DNA from: Rusavskia elegans
Taxonomy: Eukaryota > Ascomycota > Lecanoromycetes > Teloschistales > Teloschistaceae
Length of the DNA: 64,000 nucleotides
Reading direction: 5' to 3'
Assembly: GCA_011316305.1 (NCBI GenBank)
Contig: SAUG01000144.1
Span: forward strand, 89,368 to 153,367
In this document: in pieces, positions 33,176 to 43,591 of the stretch
Position numbering within the stretch: the first letter of the stretch is position 1
Layout of the letters: each line of letters starts with the position of its first letter
Program-made: the position numbers and the translations under genes
Notes under the pieces: generated by a model
The model's database searches: none
Told to the model about the DNA's origin: nothing
Seen by the model: the letters and a program-made list of their open reading frames with translations, nothing else

Positions 33176-36100
33176 TTATAAACTCCCCAACATCTCTAAT
33201 TCCGCTGCCAGGTCTCTATCCTCCAATGCCACCTCCAGCTCAATCCTTTCAATTTCCACTTCCAGCCCTTCAAGCTCCTCATTCATTTGCGCCAGCAGGC
33301 GTTGTTTGGCCGCCTTGAGCTCTGCAATTCGAGCGTCCGCCTGTAACCTAAGCGCAGCTCGCCGGGCCTTCAAGCCAGCAATCTTCGGGTCATCGATTGG
33401 TGTACGGCTCGAACCCGGCGATGCATGTTTTTGGACTGGCGATACTTGGACCGACAGGGTGGGACGAGGCGAAGGTGCGATAGAGCGAGGTGCACGTAAT
33501 CCCAGACTAGGTAGCAAATCAGTTAGACGAAATAGAAGATCGGGATAGGCGTCGGATATCTTACGCCTTCTCATCCTTCATTCTTCTCACGAACTTCTGT
33601 TCTCCAAAATCATCGCGGTATTGGTAAAGGATCTTGTCGAGCCAATTCCGACCCGTGTTATTCTGGCTGGTCCAAAACCTCCAATTGCCAATGAAGTACA
33701 TGGCATCTTTCTCGCGCGTACACACGACATTAGCCCGGGGCTTTTCACCCACGAACCCCCTGCTCTTGCTGGTCTTTACTAATGATATAAAGACTATATC
33801 ATATTCCTCAGCCTGCACTACTCCTGCGGTTAGTACTACGATCTTTTTCCAGAAGTCCTCGTGCCCAGGGTTTGTCTGTTGAAGTCGGCGCAGCATGTTC
33901 CTTAGCTGTCCACGTTGCGCAACGTATCCAGTGATTATTGCCAGGGTGGAGAACACCACACCCTTCTGCAGGAACGCTACAAGCATACCTTCGATGCATT
34001 CGACTTCGGCATCGTTGTATTTGCTGGCACCTTTCCCACCAAACTCGACGCCGTTATGCACATCGATGAAATTCACGTAGTTTGAGAGATCGTATTCTCT
34101 GGTACCGGCGAAAAACTGCAACGGCAAAGACTCTTGGACACTGTCGAAACAGGGAGTGCTGTGGTCTACGGTTTGGTAGTAGGCCTGAACCCGGCCTTCG
34201 TAGATGACCTGGTTGGGGGCGTGCGCAATCCTATTATGGCTGCGATACTGTCGTTGTAGCATGGTGCAGGGCCAGGCACGATCTTTAAGCTCTTGGAAGA
34301 ATGTCTTCCGCCACAGAGTCTTGGCTTCCTCACTGACGAGGAAGGGGGGCAACTGCTCATGATCGCCAGCGTAGACGACCCTTCTGATGGTATTACCAAA
34401 CATTGCCAAGGGTACAAGCAGTTCGAGCTGGTTAGCGCAAGCCGCCTCGTCCACGATCAAAGTCGTTGGCATCCACGTCTCCACTTCCTCTTCCTTATTC
34501 TCCCAGGATAGAGCAGAGTTCCTAGATCGCGCATGGATTATTATAAGACTCTTTATATTAGACGTAAAGAACATACCTGCACAAGGCCGGTGTGCAAAAG
34601 ACAACGCGCGCCGAGTCCATTACTATTCGCGTCAGTAGGAGGAGATCCTTTTTGAATTTCTTGTTGAGTTCCTCGTCTCGGATCAACCCCTCCGATACTT
34701 GGAGTCTTCGAGCGGCGATGTATGACTGCCACCGGTCCGGATTGTTAAGGGCTACTCGACGTCGGTGGTTCTCGATATGGTTCGGATCGTTCATCAAGAC
34801 CGACGTTGAGACGAATTGCGCCTGTATTTGACTTTCCGAATATAGTCTTACGAAATGCAGATCCGGTTCGGCCTTAGATCTCCTCCGCACTTCAGCAAAG
34901 CGCGCAATTAAGCTCTTCACCGGCTATAATAAATTTCAAAGTCAGCAGGTTTTCTTAGGCTAAGATAAGAGTACTGAGGATATATTATAAGGAGCTTAAA
35001 GGGTTCTTGGACCGCGTTGGAGCCTTAGGATCAGGCCTCAATAGTGATTTGACAAGGATTGGGTGATTATAGCTGCGAAAATTGCCTTACATTATTTCGT
35101 GGAGCGACGACCAGGATCCGTGACTTTTTCTCGTGGCCTAGGATGGCCAAAATCAACTGTGCGAGGACCTCGCTTTTGCCTGTCGCCGCCGGGCCCCATA
35201 TCAGCGAGACAACGTGTTCGAAGGCACTGGTGATGGCCGCTCGCTGCGACGTGTTGCCCTGCCATGTGATGACTGGGATACTGTCTGTCGCTTTGTTCTT
35301 GTCGGCGTCATAGGGCAAGTCTTTCAGAAACATATCCCGCATCGGCAGTCTTGAAGGTGTCCGGGGTGCCTGTAAAAACCCTTGAACCACAGCGTTGAAT
35401 TCGTCCAGTTGACGGCCAAATGTTGCCAGTGAAGACCGTGAGACATCTCCGAGAATGTCGTCGAGAATCGGCTCCAGGTTGACATTACGTTCCTCCGACG
35501 TCTCGAGGTAGCTGTCCCGGTCCTTTGGATTTGCAAACCGATTCATTACAATTCCAATGAGGGGTGCTTGGAAACCCGGTAGGCTGTCTACGATCATCAG
35601 TTCCCAGCCCTCTACTTCTTGTCCAGGATACTTGTGGGCTTTGGCGTCGGCTTCTGGGAACGATCTCGAACCCTTGATCACATAACGCTTCCCAAAGTTA
35701 TGAGCACCGACGTCCAGATCGGTTTCGTCGTCCTTCGAATTGGGCCACGCGGAGACCACGATAGATGTCTTAAAGGCTGCCGCTTTGATCAGGCAGCCCT
35801 CTTCGGTTCCAACAAGTTCGGCTTGGGCAGCAGATTCCTTGATGCTGGTCTCCCGCATACGGATACAGAATTCGCCTTCCCGCGTGCTTTCAATATCCGA
35901 CACTCGTGCACTAAGCAAGAGTGTAAGGCTTTGCCGGCAGGCCAGCATCGTTTTGGGCTTGGGCTTGAATGCTGTCCACAGGAACAAGATCTTGACGCGT
36001 TTGAATGTGGGACACAACTTGGCGAGTGGGTATTCCATGGCCTTGTCCTGCTGGGGTCCTGAAAAGGTCACATTTGGCTGACCAACGATTTCAATCTCCA

Positions 36101-36413
36101 TCTCTACTTGATCTACCCTGTGATTGACGCCGATCAATTTATAATCCTTCGGGTCAAGCGCACAGGTGACAATCGAAGGCATTTTGCTTGACGTTCGAAC
36201 GATTTTCAGCAGGATTCAACATAGAGTATATATAAGAACTTACCCCTGGGAGAATGACAAGCTGTACTCGAGGATAAAATTGAGTACATTGTACTGTCCG
36301 TCTGCGTTGCCGGGATTGGCGAGTTTGACGAAGGTATCTCTATCACTGGATGTGTAGGACAGAGTACCAAACCCGTTTTTGAGGGACTCGGATACTGGTC
36401 GGGAGGTTGCCAT
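33176..36413 (-). CDS. Accessory gene Y: SF1 helicase, UPF1/ZNFX1-like
   Basis: Five exons, 36413-36244, 36186-35091, 34923-34577, 34521-33565 and 33506-33176, give one frame of about 966 residues. Motif I (Walker A) is LIWGPAATGKSEVL near residue 390, motif II VDEAACA near 562, motif III AGDHEQLPP near 594, then MLQRQYRSHN (motif IV), GVVQAEEYDIVFISLV and NVVCTREKDAMYFIG, the equivalents of motifs V and VI. This is the layout of SF1B RNA/DNA helicases of the UPF1/ZNFX1 group, although motif V lacks the usual GxE and motif VI has TRE rather than TRA. The N-terminal 370 residues are not a zinc-finger array and I do not recognise them. The last exon adds a coiled coil (AALRLQADARIAELKAAKQR). 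Divergent from gene Z, with two promoter motifs in front of each. Confidence 0.85.
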
Positions 36414-36488
36414 GACCGCGGGATATTAGCTTTGATAGGCTGGCTGGGTGAAAAGCTATCAAGCTGATGGTACTTGGGTTTTTGTTTT

Positions 36489-36583
36489 AGAGGGATATCG
36501 AATCACAGAGCCCTTCACGACAAACAAAGACCGAATCAAGGTATCGTTAGGTAGGAAGAAGGATATCGGAGTACAGAGCCCTC
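36489..36583 (-). promoter_or_regulatory. Paired promoter motif upstream of helicase gene Y
   Basis: Copies at 36489-36514 and 36559-36583, 70 bp apart. In gene orientation both read GGGCTCTGT, a short variable part, then CGATATC. The near copy continues CCTCTAAAACA, as in the gene Z copy. It ends 76 bp before the ATG. Confidence 0.8.
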
Positions 36584-36882
36584 TAGAACCTAGATAACAA
36601 TAGCAATGATAGTATCATGGAAATATCTTATAGTAGGCACGAACAGTAGTGGTAAGATGCAGCGAACCAAGTCAGTCAGGTAGTAAGTACCCAAAGCCGA
36701 CAAGATCATGTATGGTGTGTCTGACTATCCCTATTAAGACTAGTTGCTCTCGCTTAGACGGTTACTGCCGCTGAGCCTCAAAATTCATAGAACGACATTG
36801 ATCCTGCGCCTGCTTCGACGGCTATATATCAGCAAAGTCGATGCACAGGACAGTGGAGAGATTGTACTCGTCTAGATGACAG

Positions 36883-36986
36883 AAGGGCTCTGTATTTCGA
36901 TATCTCTCTTCATCTATTGAGTGGCTATTTTCCAGTGTTTGTCGCCTATCAGTTCTAGCAGGGCTCTGTACTCCGATATCCCTCTA
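36883..36986 (+). promoter_or_regulatory. Paired promoter motif upstream of gene Z
   Basis: Copies at 36883-36910 and 36960-36986, 77 bp apart. The near copy is AGGGCTCTGTACTCCGATAT followed by CCCTCTAAAACA and ends 70 bp before the ATG; the far copy differs at a few positions (TATTTCGATATCTCTCT). Confidence 0.8.
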
Positions 36987-37056
36987 AAACATACAGCCGA
37001 CCTTTACTGTATTGACTGCAACACTTCCTCTTTATTATCCCTCAATCCCTCTTATC

Positions 37057-38349
37057 ATGGCTACCAATCCTCCTACGCAGCCTGCCAACTCTCCGAAAAC
37101 TTCCCGCTCTTTCGACGTTACCCAACAACGTGTGCGGTATGCAACCCTCTGGTACACTACGCATTCCAAGCCTAATGACTGGATCGCTCTCCCTCCAACC
37201 TACGCACGCGGTAAAGGCCAAGAAACCGTCTGCGAGCTATCCTTCGACGGCGGTATCGAGATAGGTCAAGATGGCGATCCCGACACAGTGGACAAAGGTC
37301 ATCTATGGAAGGTTCGCTGGGAACGAGGCCAATACAAGATGGTGCACGTCTACGAGTATGGGAACTATAATAAATGTTTCCAGACCTTGCAGCTAATGTT
37401 TTCTTGCAGGTTCCATCGACCTGGTTTGCACTCGGTGACGCATATCGCCGTTCGGTTCCACCCCACTGCAGCACCAAAAGGGTTTGCTACTGTAGAGCAT
37501 GTTGCAAACGCTAAGGCATCGAAGCCTATACCCCTTCCGACGACCGGCCTGCATCCCAATGCTCCGAATCCTATAGGCTTTCCAATCGCCGACTTGTCTC
37601 AGAATTTCGAGGGAGATAAGTACAAGGAGCTCCTGCTCGTGTTTATGCGGAACGAGAAGAAAAAAAGCGGTAAATTGTAGGTCTGCAAGAAGTCGAAACG
37701 TATATATAAAAAGCTTAGTAATTCTAGACCGTGGTCATGGCCTGCAAGTCTAGCATTCTTGCATGGCGAGTCTAAGTGGACCTCTTTACGGAAAGACGAT
37801 ACGGCAAAGTTGAACCAGATGGCACTAGACCAGTATGCGGGAGAGCTCGAGAAGGCTAAGGATTGCGTTTATACTCTCATGCCCGTTAACATCGGATACT
37901 GGCTTGTTCCAAGGTTCGCCTGCGATTCCCTTTGGTCGCGATGTATTATATTGCATACTGAACGTGGTGTTAGAGATATCCACTCCCTTCTACACTTCCC
38001 GAAAGAAGTCCAAGACCTTCCTACCCGGGCCCGTGGCGTTAAGGGTGGAGAAATCGAGATGGAGGAAGTAGTACGGCAAAGGAAGCGCCAGAAGATACTG
38101 GGAGATATTGCCCAATGGAAAAAGCTCGTTGCCGATGCGCCTCAGGCAATCGCAGACTTAGAAGAGGAGCTTGCTGAGTTGGCCGCCGAAGAGGGACAAC
38201 CAGAAGAGGAGAAGAACGATGCTGAGACGGATAGGAGAGAAGATACAAGGATGGGTGGAACGGACGAGAGCACCGTCGTAGAGAACGAGGGAGAAAGCAA
38301 GGATACCGGCGAGGGTGAGGATGATGGAGGAGTAGTTATAGAGTCCTAA
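37057..38349 (+). CDS. Accessory gene Z: unknown protein, divergent from helicase
   Basis: No family recognised. Exons 37057-37355, 37410-37676 and 37728-38349. The first intron, 37356-37409, is 54 bases and in frame (GTATGG donor, GCTAAT branch, CTTGCAG acceptor), so it is easily missed; the second, 37677-37727, is needed to leave the stop after KKSGKL and joins to PWSWPASLAF. The product is about 395 residues. The N-terminal half looks globular and aromatic (VRYATLWYTTHSKPNDW, HLWKVRWERGQYKMVHVY, VTHIAVRFHP). The C-terminal part holds a coiled coil (RQRKRQKILGDIAQWKKLV, IADLEEELAELAAEEG) and a very acidic end. Like X and Y it ends in coiled-coil or charged sequence, which would suit binding to a shared partner. 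Shares a roughly 640-bp bidirectional promoter with the helicase gene. Confidence 0.75.
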
Positions 38350-38568
38350 TACTCTAAACGCCCATCTGATTCCCTAGTTTCCCTTTGTATTATCAGTCCA
38401 ATATTCCTTTGATATGAGATGGGCGGTTGTTTGGCTGGTGACTGACAATGTTATACCCTTCTACTTCGGAATACTTCCGCGTACTTTTTATTTTATTGTA
38501 TCAAACAACAGTCTTTGCAACCTTTACCTTTATCTACGGATTGTATAACTTTAGACAACCTTATCATG

Positions 38569-39082
38569 CCTGCTCTTCGAGCTCGGCTCCGACCCAAGTC
38601 GACGAGGAGTTCCACGGTGGTCCCAAGTCGACGAGGAATCATGCCTGCTCTTCGAGCGTGGCTCCGACTCAACTTGACGAGGGACCTAGCTACAACCGAC
38701 TTTCGTTCAAGAAGAGATCATGCCTGCTCTTCGAGCGTGGCTCCGACTCAACTTGACGAGGGACCTAGCTACAACCGACTTTCGTTCAAGAAGAGATCAT
38801 GCCTGCTCCTCGAGCGTGGCTCCGACCCAACTTAACGAGGGACCTAGCTACAACCGACTTTCGTTCAAGAAGAGATTCATGCCTGTTCCTCGAACGTGGC
38901 TCCGACTCAACTTGACGAGGGACCTAGCTACAACCGACTTTTAGTCGAGAGAGATTATATCTGCTCTTCGAGCGTGGCTCCGACTCAACTTGACGAGGGA
39001 CCTAGCTACAACCGACTTTTAGTCGAGAGAGATTATATCTGCTCTTCGAGCGTAGCTCCGACTCAACTTAACGAGGGACCTA
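38569..39082 (+). repeat. 79-bp tandem minisatellite, about 6 copies
   Basis: Units start at about 38638, 38717, 38796, 38875, 38954 and 39032, giving periods of 79, 79, 79, 79 and 78 bases, with a partial last unit and a degenerate unit before (38569-38637). Each unit has TGCTCTTCGAGCGTGGCTCC, then a CAACTTGACGAGGGACCTAG stretch and CAACCGACTTT. The last two units share a variant end (TAGTCGAGAGAGATTATATC). Because the unit is mostly free of stops in several frames, long frames run through it, but I do not believe it is a gene. Confidence 0.92.
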
Positions 39083-40150
39083 TTGCTAAAATATCGCTGC
39101 GTAAAAGTTTCGGGTCGAAGGAGAGCGCTGCTACGGGACTCCAATGCTTGCAGGTATCTAACGAACCTACAGAACCCCGAAAGCGAGACCTAAACCAAGG
39201 TACGCGCTCTTACAGTCGGAGGACAATCCTATTGGTTATTTATCACTGATCAATCTGTTTGGTAGGGATTGAATAGTACTTCTTGCCGTACAAGCAACCC
39301 AGCACTCCAGCATCCACAGAGCTGTATCGATACCACCTCCGTATCTTCCGCTACCTTCCACACATCCCAACAATTTCAGAACTGGAAGGAACGGATCCCG
39401 AGAAGAGTAGAGCCAGACCCCGTACCTTCCCCCTACGAATATCCCCCAGAGGAAGGAGTACAGGAAAAGAGCAACAACAGCCATTCAAGAGCCCTCCTCG
39501 CTTCGAAGCAATAAGTCGAGCATCTGCCTTTCCCCCGATCGCCTCCACTCCAAGAATCCCAAGAAGGAAGCTCTCGGTATTATCGGCTAACAAAAAAGAC
39601 TTTAACCCCAGTACCCCTCGAGTTAACCGCACGACAAAAGTAGACAGAGTCCACAGCCTAAGGGAGTCTTCGTCAGAACCGGAAGAACGTAAGAGGGAGG
39701 AATCGTTTCTGTAAGTGTGAGCCTACAAATAACCTACCAACATCCTGACCGTGTGGGGCCCCCATTTTGGTGCAGTCAGTTATAAGCCCGGTATCGCAAG
39801 CCCTTGCACTACATTCATTGAACCAATAAATACTACATTCACAAACCTGCAGAATCGATCTGGAACTCCACCAATCATTTACCAAAATTATTTACTAATT
39901 ATTCACGGCAGGATCGATCCCTCAGGAAGATTCACCGAACCATTCATAGCAGCAGAACCGATCCAGAAGGAAGATTCACTGCCTCATCCAGGGCGAATTC
40001 ATTCACCACTAGGTCACGAGCTCAAACATAAAAGGAAGAACTCTTCGCCTGAGATTCCTTCCTTCTTACACATCACTCCTACACTTCCCTTTCTGGGAAA
40101 ACACTCCAGCTGCTTGCGTGGATCGAAGCCAGCTAGGATTCCTGACAACG
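39083..40150. other. Stretch between minisatellite and copia fragment
   Basis: No recognised gene. One plus-strand frame at 39283-39714 is Pro/Arg/Ser-rich (RASAFPPIASTPRIPRRKL) and might be a fragment of an accessory protein, but there is no family signal. Part of this region may be the upstream end of the copia element. Confidence 0.35.
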
Positions 40151-41650
40151 CCATTTCCTCCGGACATTTCCTTTGGAAAAGAAACACCATTCATCATAAG
40201 CAATCGAGACGTCAAACTCGTCACACCAAAGACTGGGACCAATGGTTCACGGTCGTCAAGACCAAGGCAGTGGGGTATCGCATTTAGAACCTCATTGACC
40301 CATCCAAAAATAAGAGACCCAAATATCTTGACGAGCCAGAGGATCCAGTTCTTGTTCCTCCACTGCTTCCAACACCAGAGGCAACGGCGGCAGCAGTGGC
40401 TCTTCACAAGCAAGCAAAGCGAGACTAAAATTCAGATCCCACCAAATGGAGCCACCAACAAGACTCCTTTGCGAAAATCATTGACTATATCCGTCTCCGC
40501 TAGCAACCTCACCTTTCTTCATCACGTTGAGGTCCATCCATGGAACCTGCTTCGAACTCTCCAGTCCAAACTAGCACCAACAGATGACGCTAGAGCCTTG
40601 GAACTGGAACGCCTTTACAAGAAACTCGCAGCCGGTCCAACCCAGAAATAAAACCTGGAAGTATAGGTCGATGAGTACGTTCAGATGTACCTAATTGCAA
40701 AGCATATTGGGGTAGCAGAAATCAAGGATAGGCGGCGGGCCTACCGTGATTTCGTCCTAGCTGTAGAGAAGTATACCCCAATACTCGCTCAACTTACTGG
40801 GCTCAATATGGGTTCCATTACAGACTACGAAACGGCACACTTCAAGCTCATTAAGCAGTTCCGGAACAACATTCGACTACACGACGTCAAGTAGGCTACT
40901 GTAGCGCACGCAGTATTTTCCGCCACCGACGGCGACAAAGACAATAACAATTCGAACAAGCCTAAGGGCAACCCATCCTTTCGAGGCAACAACTCAAAGC
41001 CAACATGCCTCTGCGAAATGGAGCATTACTGGGGAGAATGTTGGTATCTTGGTCACCATTTGGGATTCAATCATTCGAAGAAGCCAGGGAATTGGAAGCC
41101 CAAGGATGACATAATGAAGAAGATTAAAGACAAGCTTGACAAAGAGCCTGAGCTGAAAAAGAAAGTCGAGAACGCCATAGAAAAAGCGAAGGCTCGCCAG
41201 AAAAATGACAAGAAGAAGGACGATGACAAGGACAAAGATAAAGACAAGCAAACGGGACCTGCCATGAACTTCGCCGTCTTCCCTGGGAGCTTCGCCGTTG
41301 ATTCCTACCTGCGATCATTATGGATTCTCGACGGAGGCTCAGCAATCAATATCTGCAACGAAACAATGGCTCACCGCTTCGTCAAGGAGCGCGACTGCAC
41401 TGATGGATCGTACATCATCGCCGGCCAAGGACCAATGCCTATCGTGGCATATGGAAAAATCACGGTCATGGTTGATACACCTGAAGGCAAAGCACCGGCG
41501 ACAAGCCCTATAAAGATAAGGGAAATAGGATTCGGCTTGGTTCTTCGACTGTCAAATGCGATTGTCCGTTCGCTGGCTTCGCCGTCTCCGAGATCTATAT
41601 ATAGCCTCGGGTTATCCGTCACCCATTCACGATGCAAATGGTAGAGTAGT
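40150..41650 (+). mobile_element. Ty1/copia gag-protease fragment, broken
   Basis: Reading across frames gives a fungal copia-type Gag: DWDQWFTVVKTKAVGYRI, stop, NLIDPSKNKRPKYLDEPED, then HHVEVHPWNLLRTLQSKLAP, ALELERLYKKLAAGP, stop, VDEYVQMYLIAKHIGVAEIK, IKQFRNNIRLHD, stop. A zinc-knuckle-like CLCEMEHYWGECW at about 41008-41046 is followed by a Lys/Asp-rich linker and the aspartic-protease start LWILDGGSAINICNE (the family usually has D-S/T-G; here DGG). It ends in the protease domain; no integrase, RT or RNase H follows. In-frame stops at 40285, 40649, 40664 and 40892 are TAG or TAA where Trp or Gln is expected, plus at least one frameshift. Confidence 0.8.
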
Positions 41651-42065
41651 AGTAAAGAGCTCAGGATACCGTCGAATTAGGTTTTCTCCATTTTGCTTAA
41701 CTGAGAAGCTCGATCAAGGATTGACGACTCCCAGCCTCTTCTTGTTCAAGCCGTGTCCTTGCTCAGAGGCACAGACCGACTTGAAGCAAGCTGAGTACAG
41801 GATTCTGTAATGAGTCCATGTCAAACTGAGTCGAGAAAACTCGGGCTTCGTCAAGCCCCGGGAGGTGGAGTTAGCACATCACTATTCTGTTGGTATGTGT
41901 CTTTTGGAGATTGGGTTTCTTGATCTCAGCATTGATTTGGTTTCCTGATGGTGTCCTGAAGCATCCGATCCTGGGATTTCGACGACTCGATCTGACATAT
42001 TACGACCGAATTGATAACATGGTTGCATGGGTGAACAATCAGCAACGGTTTGGGACCCAACGAAG

Positions 42066-43040
42066 TCAGGTTCGCGATGCTGACGACCTGAGGAAGTCAA
42101 CTCTTGCTTTGGCGGTACCGGGCATACAACACGGTATGGGATGACTTCTTACGGGGTACAACAGGCTCCTCATCCTATGCGCACTGCGAAGAAGAAGCAT
42201 CGCACCCGGACTCATTTGCTTTGCAACTTGAGCAACAATGCTTTGCTTCTGCTCACTGGTCGTGCCCACAAGACCAGCCAAATATACGACATCGAATCCA
42301 TGCAAGTCCAGAGTCTGGTCCTCGACCTCAACGCACTGGAAGGAAACTTGATCGAGACGATAGCCGAGTCTGCGACACATTGCTGACGATTTCGTAATAG
42401 CCCAGGGATCGCGATCGACATTGTGGACGACGACCGCGTCCCCTTTACTTTTCATCGACTGCGTAATAATGCTTAAAGCAGTCATCGGCAGCGGACCCGA
42501 TCCCAGCACTGCAAATTTCATCGGACGCCCACTTCTAGTAACGGAGGCAAGGGCATTCAACTCCATCCGGACCAGGTCGAGGTAGTTGTCGTAGTAGGGG
42601 AAATTAAGGAACATCACACTAGCTGAGCCCCCATCAGAACACTATACGTGAGTACGACAATCACGAGAGAGAAGATGCTGTACCCTCTTTTTGACAGCCA
42701 CATCCCAAGATCCGCTCCGTCCAATGTGCTTCCAGTTGATATTCGCCAACGGAACACAGACAGCGAAGGGGAGTAACGATATTGATGATTTCTGGATGCG
42801 TCAGGACCTAGGTTCAGTCAGCCATCAGAAGTAACCTAGAGCCAGGCAGATTCACGCAATGCTGACCTTTTCGGCGATGTCCTCATCGGATGTAACGCAG
42901 CAAAGGTGTACCAGGTCCTCGAAGATGCCGTTGACTTTGCTGGATGGTCGTAATGTGGGCAATTGAGACAGTTGTACATAGCACGCCAAAATCCCGGTCA
43001 CCAAGGACGTCACACGATCTTCTAGAGGCTGGAGTTGCAT
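42066..43040 (-). CDS. Nicotianamine synthase-like protein
   Basis: The family condenses three S-adenosylmethionine molecules into nicotianamine, a metal chelator; fungal members are known. Exons 43040-42867, 42807-42684 and 42622-42066 give a clean frame of 284 residues; introns are 59 and 61 bases with consensus ends. Family words in order: RPSSKVNGIFEDLVHLC, LRCLCSVGEYQLEAHW, LNFPYYDNYLDLVRMEL, FAVLGSGPLPMTAL (SAM-binding loop), VVHNVDRDPWAI, FDVVYLAGLVG, and MSPGAMLLLRSAHRMRSLLY. All key blocks are present, so it looks functional. The ATG at 43040 is chosen because homology begins there; an in-frame extension to 43220 is possible. It lies directly next to retroelement debris. Confidence 0.88.
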
Positions 43041-43591
43041 ATTAACAGAAGCTTGGGGTAGCGGCTTGTGGGCAGGAATCAAGTCGGGGCAGTCCAGATC
43101 AACCGTTGTCCGATACTTCGCGGAAGGCAGGAGTCGGAAGCGGTCCGAGACGCAGGGATAATTAGCAAAACACCGCAGAAGATGGATGAGGTGACATTCT
43201 GCTGCGCACCATGATGGCAAACTACGCGCAGGACATGATCGCCGTGAATTGTAGATATCCGCAACAACGAAACAGCGATCTTCAGGCTAAGCGTCGATGA
43301 ACGCTAGGTACAAAACCATCAGGCGTCGAGCACGTCAGAGATGGAATAATGATGAACTCGGAATCCTGGAAATGGAGTACCAAAGATGAACAGACACTGG
43401 TAGTTCAAATCCTGATATCTACCGTTATAAAAACTCCGAGCCTCGCTATGCTAGACGAACCAAACGTCAACGCTGCCTACCTACCTGATATCTGCCACAC
43501 TCGTCCTGATCAGTATGCTCGGCCCCGGTAGTCTCCAAAATCAGGCAATGTGGGTTGACGTGTCTGGGGAAAGGGACTGGCACCGTCGCTC

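Noticed and set aside
38448..39249. Several overlapping plus-strand frames of 74-117 codons
   Set aside because: They are the 79-bp minisatellite read in different phases; no start context, no homology and changing frame from unit to unit.
43041..43220. Nicotianamine synthase starting at 43220
   Set aside because: The extra 60 residues do not resemble the family, whose similarity starts just after the ATG at 43040.
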